Shown here piece by piece: positions 1 through 7,632 of a stretch of DNA of 64,000 bases. The stretch covers positions 930,001-994,000 of the forward strand of contig NZ_CP063089.1 of NCBI RefSeq assembly GCF_014931215.1, written 5' to 3'. A model generated the notes under the pieces. It had not been told where the DNA came from. It made no database searches and saw nothing but the letters and a program-made list of their open reading frames with translations. The stretch's first letter is position 1, and every line of letters begins with the position of its first letter. This stretch comes from Campylobacter sp. 2014D-0216 (GTDB lineage Bacteria; Campylobacterota; Campylobacteria; Campylobacterales; Campylobacteraceae). The position numbers and the translations under genes are program-made.

Positions 1-309
1 AGCTTTCCTGATGATAAAACCTCTGAAGTAGTATGCCAACTACTCACTTCTTCAATAATTGACATTCAATCAAAACCAAGCTATTTGATTGATGAGTATA
101 TTACAAAAAAAGGAACTATGAGTATCATAAGTATAGATGATTCTAAATTTTATTCTCTAGGTGAAGTTTATAAACTAGGATTGATAATTTCAGAATTTTT
201 ATCATCTTTTGTAAGCATTAATTCTTTTTGTGAATTAAAAATTAAATGCATAAATTCAAAAATTACCATACATTATCCTTTTAAAAAAGGAATTAAGCCT
301 ACATTATGA
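1..309 (+). CDS. tssF: TssF (type VI secretion baseplate), 3' end only
   Basis: The frame is open from the first base of the window to the TGA at 307-309, so this is the last ~102 codons of a gene that starts outside. The tail resembles the TssF (VasA/ImpG) C-terminus: a phrase FYSLGEVYKLGLIISEFLSS followed by FVSINSFCEL, like the family pattern of a VLxxFFxxYVSINSFTEL segment. TssF is a wedge subunit of the T6SS baseplate. It overlaps the next gene, tssG, by ATGA, and a tssF-tssG pair is the usual T6SS order, which supports both calls. The rest of the cluster should lie to the left. The identification rests on motif memory and context. Confidence 0.75.
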   Translation, partial: SFPDDKTSEVVCQLLTSSIIDIQSKPSYLIDEYITKKGTMSIISIDDSKFYSLGEVYKLGLIISEFLSSFVSINSFCELKIKCINSKITIHYPFKKGIKPTL

Positions 310-1217
310 ACAACGCAAACTCTTATACTTTTTATAAGCTTCTTAAAAAATTATTAAAAGAGCATTCCAAAGAAGATATTTTTTTAAGAGTAAATAATGC
401 CCTAACACATCCTAATAAAGAAATCGAATATGTAAAATTCAGTAAAAATACTAACGATTTTCCTATTGAGATTATGGTTAATTTTATGGGTTTACAAGGT
501 AACACTTCACAACTCCCCTCTTATATACTAGACAAACTCTCTAGAAATGAAGATGGTGGAGATGGGTGGAGTTTGTTTTTTGATTTCTTCAATCATTATC
601 TTCTTTGGATTTTTTTTGAAATTATTACCCTTAACAATTATCCAAAAAATTTTGATATTAATTTCAGTGATAGGATTTCCAAAATATTGTTTTCCATACT
701 AGGCATCAACGATACAAAAATCGCAAAAAGATACCTACCTTTTGCCCCATTATTGCTAAGCTCAAGAAGACCAAAAAGCTATATAGAAAAAATTTTACAA
801 ATCACTTTTAACCTACAAAATCAACTCAGCATTATAGAGAACATACCTCATCAAATTCATATAAGACATACACAATTAAATAAGTTAGGACAAAAAAATC
901 ATATTTTAGGAAAAAATTTAATTTTAGGAAAAAAATTTTTATCCTATCAAAATAAAATAGCTATTTACATACAAGATATACATTATGATGAAGCTTTGAA
1001 GTATTTCCCAAATGCAGAAAAACACAAAGAGCTTAAAGAAAGCATTTTGTTCTTAACTAATAATGAATTTTGCGTTGATTTATATCTTAAAATTATTTTC
1101 AACGAAAGAATGCTATTTAATTTAGGAAATCACTCTCATTCCAAACTAGGCTGGGGTAAAATTTTAGGAAAAAAAATAAAAAATTACGAGATAATACATA
1201 TAAAACTTCATGAGTAA
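306..1217 (+). CDS. tssG: TssG, type VI secretion baseplate subunit
   Basis: This 303-residue protein has the layout of TssG (ImpH/VasB). Around residues 60-70 is FMGLQGNTSQLPSYI, matching the family's GLxGxxSPLP signature. It is followed by FFDFFNHYLLWIFFE, matching the FLDxFNHRL region. Near the C-terminus is a LGNHSHSKLGWGKILG segment that corresponds to the LGWxxWLG ending. TssG pairs with TssF in the baseplate wedge. Length is close to normal (300-350). The start ATG overlaps the tssF stop. Inside the protein a short repeat LGKNL-ILGKKF comes from a near-tandem copy of TTTTAGGAAAAAA at about 905-935. It is the last intact T6SS gene before about 1 kb of degraded DNA. Confidence 0.85.
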   Translation: MNNANSYTFYKLLKKLLKEHSKEDIFLRVNNALTHPNKEIEYVKFSKNTNDFPIEIMVNFMGLQGNTSQLPSYILDKLSRNEDGGDGWSLFFDFFNHYLLWIFFEIITLNNYPKNFDINFSDRISKILFSILGINDTKIAKRYLPFAPLLLSSRRPKSYIEKILQITFNLQNQLSIIENIPHQIHIRHTQLNKLGQKNHILGKNLILGKKFLSYQNKIAIYIQDIHYDEALKYFPNAEKHKELKESILFLTNNEFCVDLYLKIIFNERMLFNLGNHSHSKLGWGKILGKKIKNYEIIHIKLHE

Positions 1218-1301
1218 TCACTGCTTTTGTGTATTTTATGATTAGCACTCTTTATACTAATAACTCTCATATCACACAAAACAATCATAATTTAAATTTT
1301 A

Positions 1302-1645
1302 TCATACCTGTCTATAATACCATACACCCCAGCCATTTTTTATTTCAACCTCACATTCATGATCACATTAGATAAAAATATACTATCTTGTTTAAAGTCT
1401 TTTGAGTTATATGCATTTTTTGATTGTATAGTTTGTATTAAAGTTGAAAGATTGTATAAACTTAAACCCTCTAATATATTTATAAGTTCTATCTTGCTTA
1501 AAGTATTAAAATCATTTAATAGTCTAAGATAATTACTTATAATAGAAGAAGAATTGATATTATGAAATACAATTTTATTTTTTATATCTTCTTTAATAAA
1601 AAATTGATTATTTTTTATATAAAAATAAGTTTTAAGATATATTTT
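1302..1645 (-). pseudogene. Frameshifted remnant of an unrecognised gene
   Basis: On the minus strand the frame is open for 101 codons from 1645 to a TAA at 1340-1342, with no plausible start codon at its upstream end; an in-frame stop lies at 1646-1648. The encoded segment is mixed and protein-like (for example LSKIELINILEGLSLYNL). Near the end, a shift of frame gives a different tail, CDHECEVEIKNGWGVWYYRQV, that ends at the TGA at 1302-1304. The second tail is richer in Trp, Gly and Cys than random AT-rich DNA would give, which suggests it is the original C-terminus. I do not recognise the family. A lost T6SS-edge effector or immunity gene is possible but unsupported. Confidence 0.4.
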
Positions 1646-1760
1646 TTATTAAATACAACTTATAAATTTAATTTTTTACGATATTCACCAACCACCATAC
1701 ATCGTTTTATTGTTCTTTACAAAGTATATTTTTAACCACCTCAAAAAAACAACTGTTTTA

Positions 1761-1778
1761 ATTATTATTATTATTATT
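1761..1778. repeat. ATT triplet microsatellite
   Basis: Six copies of ATT in a row lie in the decayed interval. It is outside any gene, so a role in phase variation is not indicated. Confidence 0.7.
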
Positions 1779-2004
1779 TTATTGTCAATACCAACTTAAA
1801 TATCTTTATCTTTAATACCACTGATCTTCTAAAAACTCTATCCTAAAAAAACCTACTATGGTTATTTTTAAACATCATAGCTTTTACTCATTCCACACAC
1901 ATAATCAAAACTTCACCTATACACCATTATCTCTCTGCATTCGTGTTTTATTTTATCAGTATAAACAGAGTATAAAAGCAAATATTTAAGATAGCATAAT
2001 GTAG

Positions 2005-2127
2005 AATTATAAATACCAAGCTAAAGATAAAAGAAAAGCGCTCCGTCAAGCCTTACTAGAATACTGCAAACTTGATACTTTAGCCATGGTAAAAATTTTA
2101 AAACATTTAGAAGAGCTTATTAGCTAA
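2005..2127 (+). pseudogene. 3' remnant of a DUF2779-type gene
   Basis: The last 40 codons before the TAA at 2125-2127 encode a segment with EYCKLDTLAMVKIL followed by KHLEELIS. This resembles the very end of DUF2779 proteins (several hundred residues long), which close with a YCxLDTxAMVxI exonuclease-like motif. Stops at 1987-1989 and 2002-2004 in the same frame show that nothing upstream remains. The terminator hairpin directly after it is preserved, so this looks like the tail left by a deletion or replacement of the gene. Family assignment is from motif memory. Confidence 0.6.
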
Positions 2128-2151
2128 TCCATAGCTTAAAGCTATGGATTA
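2125..2151 (+). terminator. Hairpin at the end of the DUF2779 remnant
   Basis: Perfect 13-base arms TAATCCATAGCTT and AAGCTATGGATTA are separated by one base (so a loop of a few bases). The left arm includes the stop codon of the remnant. The downstream tract is AT-rich without a pure T run. Confidence 0.6.
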
Positions 2152-2222
2152 AAATTAGATTTTAAAACCTCATATATATATTCAATATTATAATAAAAAC
2201 CAAAATACACTAGCTGTTTATT

Positions 2223-5200
2223 TTAACCTTTACATTTTTGAGCTATCACGTCCATAGCTTCTTGTGAAAGGACAAAATTTGTATGATAAAGCAAGCAACT
2301 ACCCATATCAAGTACTTTTAACACAAGCTTTTTGTTGTTGGCATCTTTTGGGTTGTGTCTTGTATTAGCTAGATCATAAATTTCATACACCATATCTTTA
2401 CTAAGTTTGTTAATATCAAGCTCTATAATATTTTCTTCAAATTTCATAGGCTCTTGCGTGAATTCTTCTTTGTTTTCTTTTTTTGCAAAGCTTTTTCTTT
2501 TACTAAAAGATTTTAGCTCATTTTCTTTTGCTTCTTCTAAAGTATAAATTTCATTTAGACTAAAGCTTAAATCATTGTCATTGTTTTTATATCTTAGTAA
2601 AAAAGCAAAGGCTTCATCTTTGCTTTCTTTGAAAATCGTTTCTACTTTTTCTACCTGAGCTTCAAAAACTATCATATCAAAAGAAGAGTAAAAGTCTAAA
2701 ATCACAGCCTTAGCATATCTTTTACCGCTTTTACTCATCATCGATTTAAAATCTTCAATCTTCCCTACCACCAAAAGCTCGCCCTCGCCTTTAAGTGTTT
2801 CAAAATCCATACTTTTAAAATACTCTATGCCTTCTATTTGACTTGCAAATTTATCCAAAGGATGACCTGATACATAAATTCCCAAAATTTCTTTTTCATA
2901 GCCTAGTTTTTCCATTAGTTCAAATTCTATCTTGCTATCATGAAGCCCTACTTTGATATCTGCGGCTATTTCTTCTTCTCCAAAAAGCGAAGCAGTAGAG
3001 TTTCTTTTAACTTCAGCAATTTTCCTACTTGTTTCTGAAATAAGCTCAAGATTATCCACTAAACATTTTCTAGTATAGCCAAACTCATCAAAAGCACCTG
3101 ATTTAGCTAAATTTTCTATGGTTTTTTTATTGATCTTAGTTGGATCAATCGAGCTTATAAAATCATCAAAATCACTAAAGCCCTCTTCTTTGCGAATAGC
3201 CATGATATTTTCTATCGCAGGAATTCCCACACTCTTAATCGCTCCAAGCCCATAAATAATAGCTTCAGAACCATCTTCAAGCTTAGCTGCACTAAATTCT
3301 CTTTGGGCTTTGTTAATACTTGGTGGCAAAAGTTTGATGTTCATTCTTTTCATCTCTTCAATGTATTTTGCAACCTTATCTACATTGCTTTCTTCACTTG
3401 TTAAAAGTGCAGCCATAAACTCACTTGGGTAATAAGTCTTTAAATACGCTGTTTGAAAGGTTATAAGTGCATAGGCAGCTGAGTGAGATTTGTTAAAACC
3501 ATACTCCGCAAATTTCAAAATAAGCTCAAACAAATCATCAGCCTTTTTCTCATCATAACCTTGCTTTTTAGCTCCTTCTAGATATTCTGCTTTAAGATTA
3601 TCCAAAATTTCTCTTTTTTTCTTACCCATAGCACGACGTACATTATCAGCCCCGCCTAAAGAAAAACCACCGATTTTTTGCACTATTTGCATAACTTGCT
3701 CTTGATAAACTATAACCCCATAAGTATTTTCAAGTATAGGTTTTAAGTCTTCAAAGGCATAAGTTGCGGATTTTCTGCCATGCTTAATATCGATAAAATC
3801 ATCCACCATTCCACTATCAAGTGGTCCTGGTCTATATAAAGCTAAAACCGCGATTAAATCCTCAAATCTTTCGGGTTTTAACCTAGCATTCAAACTTTGC
3901 ATACCACCTGATTCTATTTGGAAAATGCCCAAGGTGTTACCACTTTGTATGGTTTTATAAACCTTAGGATCATTCATATCAATCTTTTCCCAAATTACAT
4001 CTTTACCATAACGCTTTTTCACTAGCTTAATCGCATTATCAATTACTGTAAGAGTTTTTAAACCCAAGAAGTCAAATTTGATTAAATCCACATCTTCAAG
4101 ATATTCTTTAGAATACTGCGTTACCAAATGACGCTCATCGTTTTTGCTTTGCCTAAAAAGAGGAGCTTTATTCCACAAAGCTTCATTAGATATCACAACT
4201 CCGGCTGCGTGCATACCTGCATTTCTATTTAAACCCTCTAATGCCTTAGCAAAATCCCAAACTTGACGCCCTTTTGGATGAGAATTTACAAATTCAGCGA
4301 TTTTTGGTTCTTGCTCATAAGCTTTTTCTAAAGTGATTTTAAGCTCTTCAGGAACTAATTTTGCCAAAGCATCTGCATCAGGTATGCTCATATCACAAAC
4401 CCTAGCTACATCACGGATTACTCCCTTTGCTAAAAGCTTACCAAAGGTAATAACTTGCGCAACCTTTTCAGCTCCATACTTATCGATCACATAATCAATC
4501 ACTTCCCCTCTTCTATCTTGACAAAAATCCACGTCAATATCGGGCATTGATACACGCTCAGGATTTAAAAATCTCTCAAAAAGAAGATTGTAAGGTATAG
4601 GATCTAAATCTGTAATTTTCAAACAATACGAAACCAAACTTCCCGCAGCACTCCCACGCCCTGGGCCAACTGGTATATCTTTTTCCTTAGCTGCGGCGAT
4701 AAAATCATGAACGATTAGCATATAACCTGAAAATTTCATATTTTTAATAATACTAATTTCTAAATCAAGCCTATCTTTATACTCTTGGTGTTTACTCTCA
4801 TCGATAAATTGAAGTCTTTCCTCTAAGCCTTTTTTACAAAGATATTCAAAAACTATATCATCATTATCAAAACTAAATTCTTGATCTTCTTGACTTAAGC
4901 TTAAGCCATATTTTTTTGCATATTCACGGGTGAATTTAAAATTTGGTGGTGTTGGATCACCTAGTTTTAATTCTAGATTGCATTTATTAGCTATTTCTTG
5001 AGTGTTTTCAATAGCTTCTGGAATATCAGCAAAAAGTTCACTCATTTGCTCTGGTGTTTTTACATAAAACTCATGCACTTCATGTCTTAAACGACCTGGA
5101 TCATCAAGTTTAACCCCCATAGCTATACACATAAACACTTCATGTGCAGCCGCTCTTTCTTTAAAAGTATAGTGCGTATCATTCGTTGCGATGATTTTTA

Positions 5201-5816
5201 TATCAAGCTCTTTAGCAAGTTTAATGATAGAATCATCGATAAATTTTTGATCATCAATACCATGACGCATAATCTCAAGGTAAAAATCATCTCCAAAAAC
5301 TTTTTTATACCAAAGCGCAGCTTCTTTTGCACCTTCATAGCCTTTTGCGCCAAATTTTAAATTTCTTTCGTTTTTGGTGTTTAAATGCCAATTAACCTCA
5401 CCTTGCAAACACGCCGAAGAACAAATCAAACCCTCGCTATGTGCTTCTAAAAGCTTTTTGTTAATCCTTGGGTAATAATACAAACCATGTATATAGCTTT
5501 GCGAACTTAAAAACATTAAGTTTTTATAGCCAATTTCATTTTTAGCAAATAAACAAATATGAAAACGCTGTCTTGAGCTTTTATCACTTAAATCATCGTG
5601 ATTGTGTAAATATGCTTCAAGCCCTATGATAGGTTTAATCCCTTCAGCTCTCATTGTTTTGTAAAAATCAATAGCCCCAAACATATTTCCATGATCAGTC
5701 ATAGCAACACTAGTTGCACCTTGTGCTTTTAGTGTTTTAGCAAGCTCTTTGAGTTTGTTTGCCCCATCAAGTAAAGAGTATTCAGTATGTAAATGCAAAT
5801 GTGTAAATTGGCTCAT
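2223..5816 (-). CDS. dnaE: DNA polymerase III alpha subunit
   Basis: This 1197-residue protein is the replicative polymerase of the DnaE1 type. The N-terminal PHP domain begins with HLHLHTEYSLLDG. The catalytic palm carries PDIDVDFCQDRRG at about residues 420-435, with the paired aspartates, preceded by GPGRGSAAGSLVSY. The GMHAAGVVIS and YRPGPLDSGMV segments follow, and an OB-fold region lies near the C-terminus. Length is normal for the family. The start at 5816 has AAGGGAAAAG just upstream. It stands alone, facing the decayed T6SS border on one side and a divergent SelW-like gene on the other. Confidence 0.97.
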   Translation of the reverse strand: MSQFTHLHLHTEYSLLDGANKLKELAKTLKAQGATSVAMTDHGNMFGAIDFYKTMRAEGIKPIIGLEAYLHNHDDLSDKSSRQRFHICLFAKNEIGYKNLMFLSSQSYIHGLYYYPRINKKLLEAHSEGLICSSACLQGEVNWHLNTKNERNLKFGAKGYEGAKEAALWYKKVFGDDFYLEIMRHGIDDQKFIDDSIIKLAKELDIKIIATNDTHYTFKERAAAHEVFMCIAMGVKLDDPGRLRHEVHEFYVKTPEQMSELFADIPEAIENTQEIANKCNLELKLGDPTPPNFKFTREYAKKYGLSLSQEDQEFSFDNDDIVFEYLCKKGLEERLQFIDESKHQEYKDRLDLEISIIKNMKFSGYMLIVHDFIAAAKEKDIPVGPGRGSAAGSLVSYCLKITDLDPIPYNLLFERFLNPERVSMPDIDVDFCQDRRGEVIDYVIDKYGAEKVAQVITFGKLLAKGVIRDVARVCDMSIPDADALAKLVPEELKITLEKAYEQEPKIAEFVNSHPKGRQVWDFAKALEGLNRNAGMHAAGVVISNEALWNKAPLFRQSKNDERHLVTQYSKEYLEDVDLIKFDFLGLKTLTVIDNAIKLVKKRYGKDVIWEKIDMNDPKVYKTIQSGNTLGIFQIESGGMQSLNARLKPERFEDLIAVLALYRPGPLDSGMVDDFIDIKHGRKSATYAFEDLKPILENTYGVIVYQEQVMQIVQKIGGFSLGGADNVRRAMGKKKREILDNLKAEYLEGAKKQGYDEKKADDLFELILKFAEYGFNKSHSAAYALITFQTAYLKTYYPSEFMAALLTSEESNVDKVAKYIEEMKRMNIKLLPPSINKAQREFSAAKLEDGSEAIIYGLGAIKSVGIPAIENIMAIRKEEGFSDFDDFISSIDPTKINKKTIENLAKSGAFDEFGYTRKCLVDNLELISETSRKIAEVKRNSTASLFGEEEIAADIKVGLHDSKIEFELMEKLGYEKEILGIYVSGHPLDKFASQIEGIEYFKSMDFETLKGEGELLVVGKIEDFKSMMSKSGKRYAKAVILDFYSSFDMIVFEAQVEKVETIFKESKDEAFAFLLRYKNNDNDLSFSLNEIYTLEEAKENELKSFSKRKSFAKKENKEEFTQEPMKFEENIIELDINKLSKDMVYEIYDLANTRHNPKDANNKKLVLKVLDMGSCLLYHTNFVLSQEAMDVIAQKCKG

Positions 5817-5886
5817 CTTTTCCCTTAAGTTTTTTTATTATTATAAAAAAAAACCTTAAATTTAAAACTTACAAGGAGAAAAAATG

Positions 5887-5892
5887 TATAAT
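5887..5892 (+). promoter_or_regulatory. Putative sigma70 -10 box for the SelW-like gene
   Basis: TATAAT lies 28 bases before the start codon at 5920, and the intervening sequence contains an AAAGGAG ribosome site at about 5907-5913. No clear -35 box is seen, which is usual for Campylobacter vegetative promoters. Confidence 0.6.
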
Positions 5893-5919
5893 AGCTTACT
5901 TTCAAAAAAGGAGTAAAAA

Positions 5920-6159
5920 ATGGAAGTGAAAATTTATTATTGTAATCTTTGAAATTACAAACCACAAGCTGCAAGGGTTGCAGAAGAAATACAAAACGAA
6001 TTCAAAGATGCGCAAATTTCTACCATAGAAAAAGGTGGTGGGCATTTTATAGTAGAAGTAGATGGTAAAATCATTTACTCAAAAAAAGACTTATTTAACT
6101 GTGAAGTAGATAGATTTCCTCATGAGGGTGAAATCACTAAGCTTATGAAACAAATGTAA
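5920..6159 (+). CDS. SelW-like (Rdx family) selenoprotein with in-frame UGA
   Basis: Read with TGA at 5950-5952 as selenocysteine, the frame runs uninterrupted for 79 residues to a TAA at 6157-6159. The UGA falls in a Cys8-Asn-Leu-Sec11 motif after a beta-strand MEVKIYY, which is the CxxU redox motif of SelW/Rdx thioredoxin-like proteins. The rest fits the fold: a helix, then GGGHFIVEVDGKIIYSKKD and a FPHEGEI ending. A promoter and AAAGGAG site precede the ATG, a SECIS-like hairpin follows the UGA and a terminator closes the gene, so it is a complete monocistronic unit rather than a pseudogene. SelW-like selenoproteins have, as I recall, been predicted in Campylobacter. An ordinary gene finder would miss it or call two fragments. 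The likely role is a thiol or selenol redox function in the cytoplasm. Confidence 0.88.
5969..5983 (+). promoter_or_regulatory. Candidate bacterial SECIS hairpin
   Basis: CTGCAA and TTGCAG form a perfect 6-bp stem around a GGG loop. The loop starts 22 bases after the UGA, inside the spacing known for bacterial SECIS elements, and has G in the first two loop positions as the family usually does. It is within the coding region, as expected for SelB-dependent decoding. Confidence 0.7.
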
Positions 6160-6162
6160 GCT

Positions 6163-6184
6163 AAACCCTCATTAGTGAGGGTTT
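6163..6184 (+). terminator. Terminator after the SelW-like gene
   Basis: AAACCCTCA and TGAGGGTTT pair around a TTAG loop just after the stop codon. It touches the 3' end of the converging DJ-1 family gene and may serve both strands. Confidence 0.75.
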
Positions 6185-6749
6185 ATTTTGTTAAAGGGAC
6201 AAGCATACCTTCATAAAGTTTTTGATAAATTTCTTCTGAGCACAAATGTTTAGCAAGCTCTAAACCAAACAAAATAGCCGTAGCAGGCCCAGCTGCTGTG
6301 ATGACATTTTTATTAACTACAACCGCCTTATTTACTCTAACACCTTCAATGCCCACTTCACAACCAGGGTAACAAGAAAACTCACCATCAATCACCCCTG
6401 CCTTAGCTAGCACTATAGGCGAAGCACAAATAGCCGCTACAATTTTTTGCTTTGCATGTAAATCTTGTATGATTTTTATGATAGCTTGATTGTTTTTTAA
6501 ATTCATCATACCTTCAAAGCCACCTGCAAGAGCGATTGCATCTAAATTTTCCTGATCAACACTAGCCAAACTCACATCAGCCCTTATGCAAATTCCATTA
6601 GCTCCTTGCACCAAAAGTTCATCATCAAGCGAAGCAATAATTACTTCTAAATTTCCACTAGCTTCTCCTGCTCTTTTTAAAACATCAGCTATACCTATAA
6701 ACTCAGCTTCTTCAAAACCTTTTGCCAAAGGTATTAAAACCTTTTTCAT
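6183..6749 (-). CDS. DJ-1/PfpI family protein
   Basis: The protein of 188 residues has the DJ-1 fold signature: KGFEEAEFIGIADVLKRAG near the N-terminus with the conserved Glu at about residue 16, and AAICASP with the nucleophile-elbow Cys108, equivalent to DJ-1 Cys106. ITAAGPATA near the end is also typical. Family members act as deglycase-like, chaperone or glyoxalase enzymes, and older annotations call them ThiJ; the true substrate cannot be read from sequence. The start at 6749 is chosen because AAGGAGG lies 5 bases upstream; a more distal in-frame start would run into the preceding amidase gene. It is the last gene of an operon with the putrescine genes. Confidence 0.85.
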   Translation of the reverse strand: MKKVLIPLAKGFEEAEFIGIADVLKRAGEASGNLEVIIASLDDELLVQGANGICIRADVSLASVDQENLDAIALAGGFEGMMNLKNNQAIIKIIQDLHAKQKIVAAICASPIVLAKAGVIDGEFSCYPGCEVGIEGVRVNKAVVVNKNVITAAGPATAILFGLELAKHLCSEEIYQKLYEGMLVPLTK

Positions 6750-6759
6750 TTTTCCTCCT

Positions 6760-7632
6760 TTAGTCAATAAATCTTTTGTTTAATTCGTGAAAATACTCTA
6801 TGCGTCTATCGCGTAAAAACGGCCACCACCTGCGTACATTTTCACATCTTTGCATGTCAATTTCAACAATTTTATACAACTCTTGCTGATCATCAGCTCT
6901 AAAAAGCTCTTCGCCTTGTGGACCAAAAACAAAAGAATTTCCCCAAAATCTTATACCATCTTCCACACCGCTTTCATCTTTTTCAAAACCTACTCTATTT
7001 ACAGCCACCACAGGCAAGCCATTAGCTATAGCATGACCTCTTTGTACGCCTACCCAAGCTTCAAGTTGTCTTTGTTTTTCTTCTTTTGCATCTTTATCAA
7101 ACCAACCAATAGCAGTAGGATAAATCAAAATTTGTGCTCCTTTTAAAGCCATCAATCTAGCCGCTTCAGGGTACCATTGATCCCAACACACCAAAACTCC
7201 AAGCTTTCCAACGCTTGTTTGTATAGGTTCAAAACCCAAATCACCTGGAGTAAAATAGAATTTTTCATAAAAACAAGGATCATCAGGAATGTGCATTTTG
7301 CGGTATTTTCCTGCTAATGTTCCATCTTTTTCAAACACTACGCTTGTATTATGATAAAGCCCTGCACTTCTTTTTTCAAATAAAGAAGTCACTAAAACAA
7401 CCTTATTGTCTTTTGCTACATTAGACCAAAACTTAACATCTTCTTCCCAGTCATTGGCCAAATCAAAAAAGTTTGTATTTTCACTTTGACAAAAATACTG
7501 CGTTTGGTGTAATTCTTGCAAAACTACTAGTTGTGCCCCATCTTGCGCAGCAAGCTTGATTAGCTCACAAGTTTTTTCTATAGTTTTTTCTTTATTTCCT
7601 TTAAATTCGTGCTGAATGAGTGCTAATTTCAT
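6760..7632 (-). CDS. aguB: N-carbamoylputrescine amidase
   Basis: This 290-residue nitrilase-superfamily protein has the Glu-Lys-Cys triad: E40 in VVLQELHQ, K112 in YRKMHIPDD and C149 in LVCWDQWYPEAARL. YRKMHIPDDPCFYEKFYFTPGD is typical of the AguB subgroup, which hydrolyses N-carbamoylputrescine to putrescine, CO2 and ammonia. The start at 7632 is chosen for its AAAGGAATAAAA upstream and homology of the first residues (MKLALIQHEF). It overlaps the end of the upstream cation efflux gene by about 30 bases. Agmatine deiminase, which supplies its substrate, is two genes upstream, which supports the function. Confidence 0.93.
   Translation of the reverse strand: MKLALIQHEFKGNKEKTIEKTCELIKLAAQDGAQLVVLQELHQTQYFCQSENTNFFDLANDWEEDVKFWSNVAKDNKVVLVTSLFEKRSAGLYHNTSVVFEKDGTLAGKYRKMHIPDDPCFYEKFYFTPGDLGFEPIQTSVGKLGVLVCWDQWYPEAARLMALKGAQILIYPTAIGWFDKDAKEEKQRQLEAWVGVQRGHAIANGLPVVAVNRVGFEKDESGVEDGIRFWGNSFVFGPQGEELFRADDQQELYKIVEIDMQRCENVRRWWPFLRDRRIEYFHELNKRFID

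Larger units (their letters stand above)
1218..2222. other. Long non-coding, decayed interval between T6SS and dnaE
   Basis: This ~1 kb stretch has no intact gene on either strand, in a window where genes otherwise overlap or nearly touch. It is very AT-rich and contains gene remnants on both strands (annotated separately), a triplet run of ATT at about 1761-1778, and a terminator-like hairpin at its right end. The pattern suggests former accessory genes at the T6SS border that are being lost. Confidence 0.75.

Noticed and set aside
1987-2127. The DUF2779-like tail as a functional small gene
   Set aside because: In-frame stops at 1987-1989 and 2002-2004 and no suitable start with a ribosome site. 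The only later ATG (within LDTLAMVKIL) would give a peptide of about 13 residues.
5950-5952. TGA at 5950 as a nonsense mutation in a decaying gene
   Set aside because: The rest of the frame is intact, the TGA is exactly at the Sec position of the CxxU motif, and promoter, SECIS-like hairpin and terminator are all present.
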